Shown piece after piece: positions 8,463-17,062 of a stretch of DNA of 64,000 bases. The stretch covers positions 372,001 to 436,000 of the forward strand of contig NZ_QLLO01000002.1 in the NCBI RefSeq assembly GCF_003259525.1. Direction: 5' to 3'. The notes under the pieces were generated by a model. It was not told where the DNA came from and did not search any database. It saw nothing but the letters and a program-made list of their open reading frames with translations. Numbering within the stretch: position 1 is the first letter of the stretch; every line of letters begins with the position of its first letter. The DNA is from Olleya aquimaris (GTDB lineage: Bacteria > Bacteroidota > Bacteroidia > Flavobacteriales > Flavobacteriaceae). A program made the translations under genes and the position numbers.

Positions 8463-9116
8463 TTAATTTCTGGTTCCAAATATACTACTTCCCACCCGAA
8501 TCATTGTACTACCACAATCTATTGCTAATGGGTAATCACCACTCATTCCCATACTAATCGTAGAAAGGTCTGGTTTTATTGTTTTTAGCGTATCAAAAGT
8601 AGATTTTAATAAGTCAAATTCTTGTTTAATCTGATTTTGATTATCTGTAAAAGTTGCCATTCCCATAACACCAATAATATTGACGTTTTTTAAAACTGAA
8701 AAGTCCTCTGACTGCAAAATAGTCGAAGCTTCGCTTGGAGACATCCCAAATTTAGAATCTTCCTCAGCTATTTTAATTTGAAGCAAACAATCGATAATTC
8801 TATCGTGCTTTTTGGCTTGTTTATCAATCTCTTTTAGTAGTTTGAAGCTTTCTACACCATGAATTAAATCCACAAACTCAGCCATATACTTCACTTTATT
8901 ACGTTGTACATGACCTATCATGTGCCATTTGATGTCTGTTGGCATTTCTTGATATTTGTCAGCCATTTCTTGGATTTTGTTTTCTCCAAAAATGCGTTGA
9001 CCAGCATTATAGGCTTCCATCAAGTCACTAACTGGTTTTGTTTTAGATACTGCTACCAAAGTGACGTGCTTTGGAATAGATTGTTTTATTTTGTTTAGGT
9101 TATGTTTTATATTCAT
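8463..9116 (-). CDS. yggS: YggS-family pyridoxal phosphate homeostasis protein
   Basis: A single-domain PLP-binding protein with an alanine-racemase-like TIM barrel, 217 residues. The PLP lysine is in VTLVAVSKTKP (about residue 26). Other family motifs are FGENKIQE, WHMIGHVQRNK and a phosphate-binding C-terminal SMGMSGDYPLAIDCGSTMIRVGS. The family buffers free PLP and affects amino acid and keto acid pools; it has no known catalytic activity. The stop lies eight bases from palindromic repeat copy 1, which may act as a 3' hairpin. The gene is probably transcribed with its minus-strand neighbours. Confidence 0.93.
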   Translation of the reverse strand: MNIKHNLNKIKQSIPKHVTLVAVSKTKPVSDLMEAYNAGQRIFGENKIQEMADKYQEMPTDIKWHMIGHVQRNKVKYMAEFVDLIHGVESFKLLKEIDKQAKKHDRIIDCLLQIKIAEEDSKFGMSPSEASTILQSEDFSVLKNVNIIGVMGMATFTDNQNQIKQEFDLLKSTFDTLKTIKPDLSTISMGMSGDYPLAIDCGSTMIRVGSSIFGTRN

Positions 9117-9120
9117 ACTA

Positions 9121-9142
9121 TTTCCTGCGTAGGCAAGAATCT
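9121..9142. repeat. Short palindrome upstream of yggS
   Basis: TTCCTGC and GGCAAGAA flank a GTA centre, making a small imperfect hairpin. The form CCTGCGNAGGCAGGAATC is a common dispersed motif in Bacteroidota, and this looks like a degenerate copy. It is five bases upstream of the yggS start. Its function is unknown. Confidence 0.4.
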
Positions 9143-9240
9143 TATTAATGTTGTTGATTTGTATTGTAAAAATAACACGATTTCTTATAACTTCGAAATG
9201 ACCACTAATGCCTCATCCCTTTTTCTCTTTTCCCTTCCTC

Positions 9241-10479
9241 CTAAAACTCATAAATAGTCACACCACTTCTAATTTTTGGCTCAATATACGTGCTTTTTGG
9301 TGGCATAGTTAGTCCTTCGTCAGCAATTTGTTTCATTTGTGTTATGGTCGCAGGAACCATGCCAAATCCAACAGTAAATTCTTGACTATCGACCTTACTT
9401 TTTAGGTTTACAATATCTTTTTTTCCGCTTAAATAAAAAATACGATTATCGTTACGTAAATCGGTGATGCCTAGAATAGGTTGTAATATGGTTTTGTATA
9501 GTATTTGCGCATCTAATTCGTCTAAAGACGTTTTAATGTCATACTCTGTTTTTCTTAGGTACAACGAGTAGAACTCGCCATCCAAATACATGCTAAAATG
9601 ATGTGGTTTAGAGGGTTGATAAGGCATAATACCTCTGTTTTCTATACGATAGATGGTATCTAATTGTATTAAAAATTCCTCTTTAGATAATCCGTTTAAG
9701 TCTTTAACTAAGCGATTAAATTCATGAATACGTAACTCTGATTCCGAAATTAAATAACTCATAAAAAAGTTATAACTCTCTTTACCTGTATGGTTTGGAT
9801 TTTCGTTTTTTAACTCTTCTGCTAATAACTGAGACGATGATGACCGATGATGACCATCTGCTATGTACAAGGTTTTCATTGCTTTAAAGGCTTTGGTAAT
9901 AGCATCTATATCTGCTTTATCTTCTATTTGCCATAAATAATGCGTGTCTCTGTACGTTGTTGTAAACTCAAATTCGGCACGTTCTTTTTGTTTTTCTGTA
10001 ATTATTTGAGAAATTGTATCGTTATCGGGATAGGTGAGTAGTACAGGTTCTGCATTAAAACCAACTGTTTTTAGATAATCTTTAAAAATAACTTCTCTAG
10101 AAGCTATGGTGTCTTCGTGTCGTTTAATAACATTATTGTTATAGTCTTCCACACTTGCTGCAGCTACAATACCATTAAACTCTTGTAAATCTCTATCGAC
10201 AATTTTATAAATATAGAAACAAGGGTTTTGGTCATGAATAAATACACCATCTTCTTTAAACTCAGAATACCTGTTTTTTACCAATTTATAACGAGCTTCT
10301 CCAGAAATTTCTTTGTCATATTTATACCCTGGATTAACAATGTGTAAAAACGAAAATGGATTATAGTCCAAACGTGCCTCTCGTTCTGCTTGCGTATAAC
10401 TTTGATACGAGCGTGAAGCAACCAAACTAACTTTGTCTCTGGTTGGTCGTACTGCTTTAAATGGGAGGATTTTGGTCAT
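9241..10479 (-). CDS. DUF1015 family protein
   Basis: A soluble protein of 412 residues matching the DUF1015 family throughout: an N-terminal KAVRPTRDKVSLVASRSY, a YNPFSFLHIVNP segment, the central YIADGHHRSSSS motif (about 205-216) and the C-terminal GFGMVPATITQMKQIADEG. The GHHR motif is the most conserved part of the family. Its activity is not established; it is often found near serine or amino acid metabolism genes. Palindromic repeat copy 2 lies directly upstream (10494-10590), and a 27-base all-pyrimidine tract covers its stop codon and 3' flank. Confidence 0.9.
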   Translation of the reverse strand: MTKILPFKAVRPTRDKVSLVASRSYQSYTQAEREARLDYNPFSFLHIVNPGYKYDKEISGEARYKLVKNRYSEFKEDGVFIHDQNPCFYIYKIVDRDLQEFNGIVAAASVEDYNNNVIKRHEDTIASREVIFKDYLKTVGFNAEPVLLTYPDNDTISQIITEKQKERAEFEFTTTYRDTHYLWQIEDKADIDAITKAFKAMKTLYIADGHHRSSSSQLLAEELKNENPNHTGKESYNFFMSYLISESELRIHEFNRLVKDLNGLSKEEFLIQLDTIYRIENRGIMPYQPSKPHHFSMYLDGEFYSLYLRKTEYDIKTSLDELDAQILYKTILQPILGITDLRNDNRIFYLSGKKDIVNLKSKVDSQEFTVGFGMVPATITQMKQIADEGLTMPPKSTYIEPKIRSGVTIYEF

Positions 10480-10493
10480 ATATAAAATTTTTT

Positions 10494-10590
10494 GTCATTG
10501 TGAGGAGTGACGTAAGGATCGACGTAACAATCTTTTTAAATTTACCTTAAAACATAAAAAGATTGCCACGTCCTGCGTCCTCGCAATGAC
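10494..10590. repeat. Long imperfect palindrome, copy 2
   Basis: A 97-base element with ends GTCATTGTGAGGA and GTCCTCGCAATGAC and inner arms CGTAACAATCTTTTTAA and AAAAAGATTGCCACG. It shares terminal and core sequence with copy 1 at 8383-8455. It occupies nearly all of the gap between hbd (stop at 10603) and the DUF1015 gene (start at 10479), so it lies inside the presumed transcript and could form a large hairpin. Confidence 0.88.
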
Positions 10591-10602
10591 AATATTTTTT
10601 AA

Positions 10603-11490
10603 CTAAACAAACTGTTTAGCAACTTTCTCTGCTTTTCTGCTTTCTGAATAATCATAAAAACCTTCACCAGATTTAACGCCTAATTTACCAGCGCGTACCA
10701 TATTAACTAATAATGGGCAAGGTGCATATTTTGGGTTTTTAAATCCGTCGTACATCACATTTAATATGGATAAACACACGTCTAATCCAATAAAATCTGC
10801 TAATTGTAATGGACCCATTGGGTGTGCCATACCAAGTTTCATGACTGTGTCAATTTCTTCGACACCAGCAACTCCATTGTATAAGGTTTCGATAGACTCA
10901 TTTAGCATTGGCATTAAAATTCTGTTAGCCACAAAACCAGGATAATCGTTAACTTCTGTAGGTGTTTTACCTAAGGTTTTAGATAAGTCCATGATAGTGT
11001 TAGTCACGTCATCACTGGTGTTATACCCACGAATGATCTCGACTAATTTCATGATTGGAACAGGATTCATAAAATGCATCCCAATAACTTGGTCTGGTCT
11101 AGACGTTGCAGCACCTATTTGTGTAATAGAAATAGAAGAGGTGTTAGTAGCCAGAATGGTGTCTTTTGGACAAGCGTCGTCTAACTGCTTAAAAATCTTT
11201 AGTTTTAAATCAATATTTTCTGTTGCAGCTTCAACAACTAGACTTACATTTTTTACACCAGCTTCAATATTTGTAAACGTGGTAATGTTTCCTAAAGTTT
11301 CCGCTTTATTAGCTTCAGTGATTTTTTCTTTAGCGACCATACGGTCTAAATTTTTAGCAATCGTATCCATTCCGCGTTGTAAAGACGCTTCACTAATGTC
11401 TATTAATTGTACTTTAAATCCTGATTGTGCAAACGTGTGGGCAATACCATTACCCATTGTGCCTGCACCAATTACTGCTACATGTTTCAT
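10603..11490 (-). CDS. 3-hydroxybutyryl-CoA dehydrogenase
   Basis: An NAD(P)-dependent dehydrogenase that interconverts 3-hydroxyacyl-CoA and acetoacetyl-CoA-type substrates, 295 residues as usual. The Rossmann motif GAGTMGNGIA lies at about 7-16. Other family marks are VVEAATENIDLK, TNTSSISIT, the catalytic-His segment GMHFMNPVPIMKLVE, and the C-terminal GKLGVKSGEGFYDY. It stands apart from other beta-oxidation genes here. It could act in fatty acid or phenylacetate breakdown or in butyrate-type metabolism; the exact substrate is not shown. Confidence 0.93.
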   Translation of the reverse strand: MKHVAVIGAGTMGNGIAHTFAQSGFKVQLIDISEASLQRGMDTIAKNLDRMVAKEKITEANKAETLGNITTFTNIEAGVKNVSLVVEAATENIDLKLKIFKQLDDACPKDTILATNTSSISITQIGAATSRPDQVIGMHFMNPVPIMKLVEIIRGYNTSDDVTNTIMDLSKTLGKTPTEVNDYPGFVANRILMPMLNESIETLYNGVAGVEEIDTVMKLGMAHPMGPLQLADFIGLDVCLSILNVMYDGFKNPKYAPCPLLVNMVRAGKLGVKSGEGFYDYSESRKAEKVAKQFV

Positions 11491-11550
11491 TAAAAAATTA
11501 TGTTTAAATTCCGTTATCCCGAAGTATCGAGAGAAACTTTTATTTATAGA

Positions 11551-11646
11551 TTACTTTTTTTTGTTACCAAATAGTACTTTGGCAAAAAAATCGACGATGT
11601 AAGACCAAAGCGATTTTTTTTGTTGTTCTTTTTGTTTTGTCATCAT
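11551..11646 (-). CDS. 31-residue conserved-looking microprotein
   Basis: A small frame from ATG 11646 (a second ATG at 11643) to TAA 11551. The first half is rich in Lys and Gln. It is followed by SLWSYIVDFFAKVLFG, which would form an amphipathic or membrane-associated helix, and a KKK tail. It is nine bases from the stop of the adjacent Gfo/Idh gene (11655) and on the same strand, so it fits an operon. I do not recognise a family. Basic tail, aromatic helix and operon fit suggest a real peptide, but codon evidence over 31 codons is thin. Confidence 0.55.
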   Translation of the reverse strand: MMTKQKEQQKKSLWSYIVDFFAKVLFGNKKK

Positions 11647-11654
11647 ATTGCTAT

Positions 11655-12614
11655 TTAAAACTGATCAATAATCATGGTTGCCACACGTAAGGCTTCTGTA
11701 CCATCATGTAATGTTACAATAGGTGTAGTATTGTTATTTATAGCCTCAGCAAAAGATTCTAACTCATCTAAAATAGCGTTATTGCTAGAGATGTCTGGGT
11801 TATCAAAATAGATTTGTTTTTTAACGCCTTCAGCATTTTGTAAAATCATGTCAAAATCTCCAGGATTCTCAGGTGCATCTTTCATTTTTACCACTTCACA
11901 TTTCTTTTCTAGAAAATCGACAGAGATATAAGCATCACGTTGAAAAAATCGTGTTTTTCGCATATTTTTAAGCGAAATTCTACTGGCTGTTAAATTGGCA
12001 ACACAACCATTAACAAACTCGATACGTGCATTAGCAATATCTGGCGTGTCACTTATAACTGAAACTCCGCTTGCAGATACATTTTTAACCTTAGATTTTA
12101 CCACACTTAAAATCACATCAATATCATGAATCATTAAATCTAATACTACAGGAACATCTGTCCCACGAGGATTAAATTCTGCTAAACGATGGGCTTCAAT
12201 AAACATAGGACTGTCTAGTTGGTCTTTAACAGCAATAAACGCAGGATTAAAACGCTCGACATGTCCAACCTGACCTTTCACGCCAAATTCTGCAACCAAA
12301 GTCCTTAATGCTTCTGCTTCCTGTACTGTGTTGGTAATTGGCTTTTCAATAAAAATATGTTTGCCTTTAGATATGGCTTGTTTAGCACAGTCATAGTGCG
12401 ACAGAGTAGGTGTGACAATATCAACCATATCTACTGCGTCAATTAAACTTTCAATAGTACTAAAGTATTTGTAACCAAACTCGGCTTCCACTTTTTTAGC
12501 ATTGTCTGGATCTGCATCATAAAATCCGACAAGCTCAAATTTTTTGGATTGATTTAATAATCTAAGATGAATTTTTCCTAGGTGTCCAGCACCTAATACA
12601 CCAGCTTTTAGCAT
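11655..12614 (-). CDS. Gfo/Idh/MocA family oxidoreductase
   Basis: An NAD(P)-dependent sugar or sugar-acid oxidoreductase of 319 residues. The N-terminal Rossmann fold begins AGVLGAGHLGKIHLR (about 4-18), and the family motif EKPI is in GKHIFIEKPITNT (about 90-103). The C-terminal alpha/beta domain has VLDLMIHDIDVILSV, where the His is in the usual catalytic region. The substrate cannot be told; relatives act on sugar nucleotides, inositol or biliverdin. The 31-residue frame and hbd follow on the same strand. Confidence 0.9.
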   Translation of the reverse strand: MLKAGVLGAGHLGKIHLRLLNQSKKFELVGFYDADPDNAKKVEAEFGYKYFSTIESLIDAVDMVDIVTPTLSHYDCAKQAISKGKHIFIEKPITNTVQEAEALRTLVAEFGVKGQVGHVERFNPAFIAVKDQLDSPMFIEAHRLAEFNPRGTDVPVVLDLMIHDIDVILSVVKSKVKNVSASGVSVISDTPDIANARIEFVNGCVANLTASRISLKNMRKTRFFQRDAYISVDFLEKKCEVVKMKDAPENPGDFDMILQNAEGVKKQIYFDNPDISSNNAILDELESFAEAINNNTTPIVTLHDGTEALRVATMIIDQF

Positions 12615-12773
12615 AGTTTATATCGTTTTCAACAAAAATAAGTTTTTTATGTAGTAATTTATATGAAATTAATAATTAAATATAGGATTTAAGAAGAAAT
12701 TATAAATTGAATGATTTTCCTTTTTAGCTATTAAAAAATGAAGTAATTTTAGGCTCTAAACTATCCAAAACCA

Positions 12774-13415
12774 TTGAAAGATACTTTTAAACATAAAGGT
12801 TTACGACAGCAATTAGTTAGTGTGATTAAAGCAAAAGGTATTACTAACGAGGCTGTTTTAACCGCTATTGGCAAGATACCAAGACACTTATTTATGGACT
12901 CTAGTTTTTTGGACCATGCGTATCAAGACAAAGCCTTCCCGATTGCAGCAAACCAAACCATATCTCAGCCTTATACTGTAGCGTTTCAAACCGAGTTAAT
13001 GCAAGTTAAAAAAGGTGACAAAGTTTTAGAAATTGGTACAGGAAGTGGCTACCAAACAGCTGTGTTGTGCGAGCTTGGTGCTAAAGTATTTAGTATAGAA
13101 AGGCAGCAAGAACTGTTTAAAATAACCAGTCGTTTTTTACCAAAACTGGGTTACAGAGCAAAAAAACTAATTTTTGGAGATGGTTACAAAGGATTAAAAG
13201 AAGAAGCGCCTTTTGATAGTATCATTGTGACTGCTGGTGCACCATTTGTACCTAAACCATTATTAGCACAATTGGCAATTGGTGGACGTTTAGTGATTCC
13301 TGTTGGTGAGGATGTGCAAACCATGACGTTGTTTGTTAGAAAAGGTCCAAAAGAATTTGAAAAGACTGAGTTTGGCGAGTTTAGGTTTGTTCCGCTTTTG
13401 GAGGATAAGAATTAA
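12774..13415 (+). CDS. pcm: Protein-L-isoaspartate O-methyltransferase
   Basis: This enzyme methylates L-isoaspartyl residues of age-damaged proteins with S-adenosylmethionine so they can revert to aspartate. The protein has 213 residues, a normal length. Diagnostic motifs are QTISQPYTVAFQTELM, the SAM-binding VLEIGTGSGYQTAVL (about 83-97), GDGYKGL and VTAGAPFVPKPL. No ATG is available: the frame closes at TAG 12750-12752, and TTG 12774 gives the expected N-terminus MKDTFKHKGLRQQL. It is a lone plus-strand gene between two minus-strand blocks. Confidence 0.94.
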   Translation: MKDTFKHKGLRQQLVSVIKAKGITNEAVLTAIGKIPRHLFMDSSFLDHAYQDKAFPIAANQTISQPYTVAFQTELMQVKKGDKVLEIGTGSGYQTAVLCELGAKVFSIERQQELFKITSRFLPKLGYRAKKLIFGDGYKGLKEEAPFDSIIVTAGAPFVPKPLLAQLAIGGRLVIPVGEDVQTMTLFVRKGPKEFEKTEFGEFRFVPLLEDKN

Positions 13416-13435
13416 ATAACATTATTAGCTACAAA

Positions 13436-14347
13436 CTATTTTTTCCAAACAGGACTTTCATTTCTACCCTTGGTATTGGTTAATTGAATTCGTTCTTTTG
13501 TGCTTACATTTATTTTCCAAATATTATAATTTCCATTATTTCCTGCAGTATATACAAGCCATTGTCCATCAGCTGACCAATCTGGGGAATAACATTCAAT
13601 ATTATCATTGGTAAGGTTGTACAAATTAGTCCCATCAGAATTCATTATAAACAAGTCCCAGTTATTATCCTTAACACCATAAAAAGCTATTAGTTTTCCG
13701 TTTGGTGAAAATTTAGCACCAGAATCATAACCAATTTTGTTAGTTAGTCTTCTTACATTTTTACCATTTAAATCCATTATGTGTATTTCGCCATTTCCAG
13801 CGTGAGAAGTATCCGACAAATTACGTAATTGTCTAGTAAATAAAATTTCTTGACCATTATTTGACCAACTTGGGCTTTCTTCGTAGAAACTGTTTTTTGT
13901 TAATTGTCTGATATTTGAACCGTCCTTATTCATTAAATATATGTTCCTAGAAATAGAATCCCTATCACTTATAAATACAATTGTTTCTCCATCTGGTGAT
14001 AATTTAGGAAGGACGTCAGTTGTTGGATGATTAGTTAATCGCTTTAATCCTGTGCCATCAGAATTGATTGTGTATATCTCTGCATTACCATCTCTTTTAG
14101 AATAGAAATAAATATTTTGCGTATCTCTTGACCAATATGGACTAAAATCTAGAGAATCATTTTTTGTAATATTTCTCAAATTCTCTCCATTTATATCCAT
14201 TACATATATTTCTGAGTTACCATCTCTATTGGTTACAAAAGCTATTTCTTGGTTAGTTAAGGATGCTTCATTATTCAATATTTCTTTTTTACTCATTTTG
14301 CACGAGTTTAAAATTATTAGAAATATCAAAAATTTAAATGTATCCAT
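13436..14347 (-). CDS. TolB-like beta-propeller lipoprotein
   Basis: A predicted lipoprotein of 303 residues: hydrophobic N-terminus with a lipobox-like ILNSC (Cys16), then six PD40/TolB-type blades from about residue 35 on. Each blade carries a variant of FVTNRDGNSEIYVMDINGEN or SPDGETIVFISDRD with the SW or SP turn (SPYWSRDT, SPDWSADGQW, SPVWKK). Such proteins are scaffolds in the cell envelope. It is probably a PD40 protein of unknown partner rather than true TolB, because the TolB N-terminal domain is absent. The gene is not tightly linked to its neighbours. Confidence 0.82.
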   Translation of the reverse strand: MDTFKFLIFLIILNSCKMSKKEILNNEASLTNQEIAFVTNRDGNSEIYVMDINGENLRNITKNDSLDFSPYWSRDTQNIYFYSKRDGNAEIYTINSDGTGLKRLTNHPTTDVLPKLSPDGETIVFISDRDSISRNIYLMNKDGSNIRQLTKNSFYEESPSWSNNGQEILFTRQLRNLSDTSHAGNGEIHIMDLNGKNVRRLTNKIGYDSGAKFSPNGKLIAFYGVKDNNWDLFIMNSDGTNLYNLTNDNIECYSPDWSADGQWLVYTAGNNGNYNIWKINVSTKERIQLTNTKGRNESPVWKK

Positions 14348-14396
14348 TAGTTAGGGTTATTTTGCTGTTTGCTAATAAGAAATGAAAGTCTTAGAA

Positions 14397-14422
14397 TACT
14401 TCGACAAGCTCAGTACAAGTGT
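14397..14422. repeat. Dispersed ACTTCGACAAGCTCAGT-type repeat
   Basis: ACTTCGACAAGCTCAGTACAAG lies in the gap between the DUF5686 gene and the beta-propeller gene. Related sequences are at 19421-19449 (reverse orientation) and 37412-37478. The motif is a well-known dispersed intergenic repeat in many Bacteroidota genomes. Its function is unknown. Confidence 0.6.
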
Positions 14423-14492
14423 TTTATATCAGTCGTTAAACGAAGTTAGTTGATTTTTTTAATACAATCAAATTTTGATAAAAGTGTACTAA

Positions 14493-16958
14493 CTAAAAAC
14501 TAAACCCAAATAAAAAGGTATCATTAACTAATCCACTTCCTTGATAGGCTCTAACATAATCCACACGTAAAAAACGGACTTTTCCCCAACCTAAATTGCT
14601 TAATCCAATAGAGTATTCGGTATATGGTTTATTTTCTTTGGTAGCTGCAGCATTAAAGCCTAAAACTAAGTTGTAATTAAGCTTATTTAATAATGGGATT
14701 TTGTTTAATATGTATCCTTTAAAATTATGTTCTGCATGGATTTCGGCGTAAGCCTTATTGGTACTTAACGCATAATATGGTAATATTTTAAAATTATTGA
14801 TGTAGTTACCATCTAAAACGACATTGGTTTGATTACCATTAAAATGGTGGTAATCCATAAAGGCAATATCGTCTGCATTGTTAAACACACCTCCTTTAAT
14901 AAAATAGGTAAAATCCCCTTTGTTACCCAAGTTTACATTCTGGTAGAGTTGTGCTTTAAACTGATCAAAGTTATAGTTGTCGTTTGTACTAGCAAACCCT
15001 TTTTCGTAGCCCAAATATAAGGTGGGTATTTTACCATTTGGAATATTAAATTTACCAAAAGGATAGCTCATGTAATTCTGTCCAAAATTTATACGTGTGT
15101 TTAGATTAAACTTCATGATGTGATGCGCATCAAAAGATGCAACTCCAAAAGCTGTTGGGTCTAAAGGATTATTGCTAGTGTAGTTTCTGTCGTCTTGCGG
15201 ATACCAAGCTTGATCTGTGGTATTAAACAACGGTTGTCTGCGATTGTAACTTAAATCTGAATATACAAACAGTCCATTAACCAGTTCTTGACTGTAATTT
15301 AGTTGTGCATAACTACGATCGTAAATTTTTAAATAATTTTTCTCTGCATACAGCGAATACGAGGTGTTTAACGCTTCTAAGCTAGTTAAACTAGGATTAA
15401 ATTGCTCCACTTTACTACCTCCAGATAAGGATATAAAGGCTCTGTTTTTTCGGTTAAATCTATAATTAATTTGTGCTGTTCCTCTTAGTCTATCGTCAGA
15501 CTCGCCATAATTAATTGTTGATGACAAGTTGAAGTACTGTTGTCTGTCTTCAAACCGTTTGGTGTAATTAGTTGTAACTGATCCATTCCAACCTTGTACG
15601 GTGTTAAATGCCATTTTACTAATAGGCGAGGTGATGTTAAATGAGGTTTTTTTGTAAGAGTTGTTATAACTATAACCACTTAAGATATTACCCAATTTAA
15701 ATTTGTTATTAACACCATCAATAGAGTCTAAATATGGTTTAGATTCTCTTACTAATTGGATGCTATCCTTTTTGACGTAATCTTCAACTTCTGCATTGGT
15801 TAAAGGAACAGGTCTTTTGTCTTCCCAAAACAGAGAATCTTTTTTGTTAGCATTGTCTTCAAACGAGAGGATTTCTCTGCCAAAATTATTTTTATCAAAA
15901 TTTGGATTAAAGTCATAATTGCTATAAGCTGCAGTGAAGCGTCCATCTCCATTTATGCCAAATATCCCAAAAGTAAAATCGAATAACTGCGTGGTTTTTA
16001 CCCAAAGTTTTTCAGCATCGTAGTAAGTAAAGGTCTGTTTAATTTTAAATATGTCTACTGCTGGAATCTGTGCTTGTTGCCCAGTTAAAGTGACATCTAC
16101 ACCAAACAAACTCCATTGGTCTTCGATGATATAAATAAAACCACCAAACGCTTTGTCGTTTTGACGTTTTGGGAGTAATTCTATTTTATTGATGAGGTTT
16201 CCTAAATCGTCATAAAAAGTACCTACTAGCTTATATCTGTAGTAATTAAAGGCGAAATCTGCTATAGGAGAGACAATCTCGCTACCCAACTCGAAAGTAT
16301 TTTTGTAAAAATTAAACTCGACATCTGTTGCGTTATTAAAACTAAACCCATTACTATCTCCACTTATTTTTGAAGCTGTAATGGTTTCTTTTATTGGTTT
16401 AGGTGATAGGTATTCTAACTTAGAAATGGTTTCGGATAAATAAACAATACCGCTTCTGGTCGAGTCTAAAGCACCATCTAAATCGCCAATCTCTTGTCCT
16501 AATATTTTTTCTGGAACATCTACCAATTGTAATAATCCTCTGGAATAGAAATTAGCTTTATAAGCCTTAAGTTTGTTGAGGTTGTCTTTTCGATTGGCAA
16601 TGGTTTTTCTAATAATCTCGTTTGCTGGATTCTCATCAGAATTTATAACTACTTCATCTAAATTGATATCTTCTTCTGATAAAACAACATCTAAAACAAA
16701 AGGAAATGTTTTGATGCTTACCTTTTTCTTAACCGTTTTATAACCTAAGTATTGAAAGGTGATAGTATAATCGCCAGTTTTTGAGACGTCTAAAAGATAG
16801 TTACCATCGTTATTTGTGGTTGTTCCTGTATAGGTGTTTTCTATAAAAATATTAACAACAGGAAGCGGTTGGTTTTGGTCTGAAGTAACGGTTCCAGTTA
16901 TTTGAGCAAAGGACAACGAGCTGATTAAAGCTAATAGCGTAAAAAAGGAATATTTCAT
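14493..16958 (-). CDS. DUF5686 outer-membrane protein with carboxypeptidase-like N-terminal domain
   Basis: An 821-residue exported protein: signal peptide (about 1-18), a CarboxypepD_reg-like beta-sandwich (about 19-95; ITGTVTSDQNQPLPVVNIFI, YLLDVSKTGDYTITFQYLGY), then a long DUF5686 region of aromatic-rich alternating strands ending in Phe (LFGFSF), as expected of an outer-membrane barrel. It resembles TonB-dependent receptors in its N-terminal domain but has no plug motif that I can see. The family is common in Bacteroidota with no fixed function. No SusD partner is next to it. Confidence 0.85.
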   Translation of the reverse strand: MKYSFFTLLALISSLSFAQITGTVTSDQNQPLPVVNIFIENTYTGTTTNNDGNYLLDVSKTGDYTITFQYLGYKTVKKKVSIKTFPFVLDVVLSEEDINLDEVVINSDENPANEIIRKTIANRKDNLNKLKAYKANFYSRGLLQLVDVPEKILGQEIGDLDGALDSTRSGIVYLSETISKLEYLSPKPIKETITASKISGDSNGFSFNNATDVEFNFYKNTFELGSEIVSPIADFAFNYYRYKLVGTFYDDLGNLINKIELLPKRQNDKAFGGFIYIIEDQWSLFGVDVTLTGQQAQIPAVDIFKIKQTFTYYDAEKLWVKTTQLFDFTFGIFGINGDGRFTAAYSNYDFNPNFDKNNFGREILSFEDNANKKDSLFWEDKRPVPLTNAEVEDYVKKDSIQLVRESKPYLDSIDGVNNKFKLGNILSGYSYNNSYKKTSFNITSPISKMAFNTVQGWNGSVTTNYTKRFEDRQQYFNLSSTINYGESDDRLRGTAQINYRFNRKNRAFISLSGGSKVEQFNPSLTSLEALNTSYSLYAEKNYLKIYDRSYAQLNYSQELVNGLFVYSDLSYNRRQPLFNTTDQAWYPQDDRNYTSNNPLDPTAFGVASFDAHHIMKFNLNTRINFGQNYMSYPFGKFNIPNGKIPTLYLGYEKGFASTNDNYNFDQFKAQLYQNVNLGNKGDFTYFIKGGVFNNADDIAFMDYHHFNGNQTNVVLDGNYINNFKILPYYALSTNKAYAEIHAEHNFKGYILNKIPLLNKLNYNLVLGFNAAATKENKPYTEYSIGLSNLGWGKVRFLRVDYVRAYQGSGLVNDTFLFGFSF

Positions 16959-17062
16959 TTAAGTTGGTTGTTTAATAGAATAGACGCACATATTATTATA
17001 ATGGTTGCCTAGCTTCAAACTTATAACTTAAAGTTATTGCTATTTGTTATAGAAACTATAAA

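Noticed and set aside
8270-8557. A 95-codon plus-strand frame
   Set aside because: It covers the start of the exonuclease fusion, the palindromic repeat and the end of yggS; its residues have no family features.
10991-11602. A long plus-strand frame of 203 codons
   Set aside because: It is antisense to the 3-hydroxybutyryl-CoA dehydrogenase gene, whose motifs are unmistakable on the other strand.
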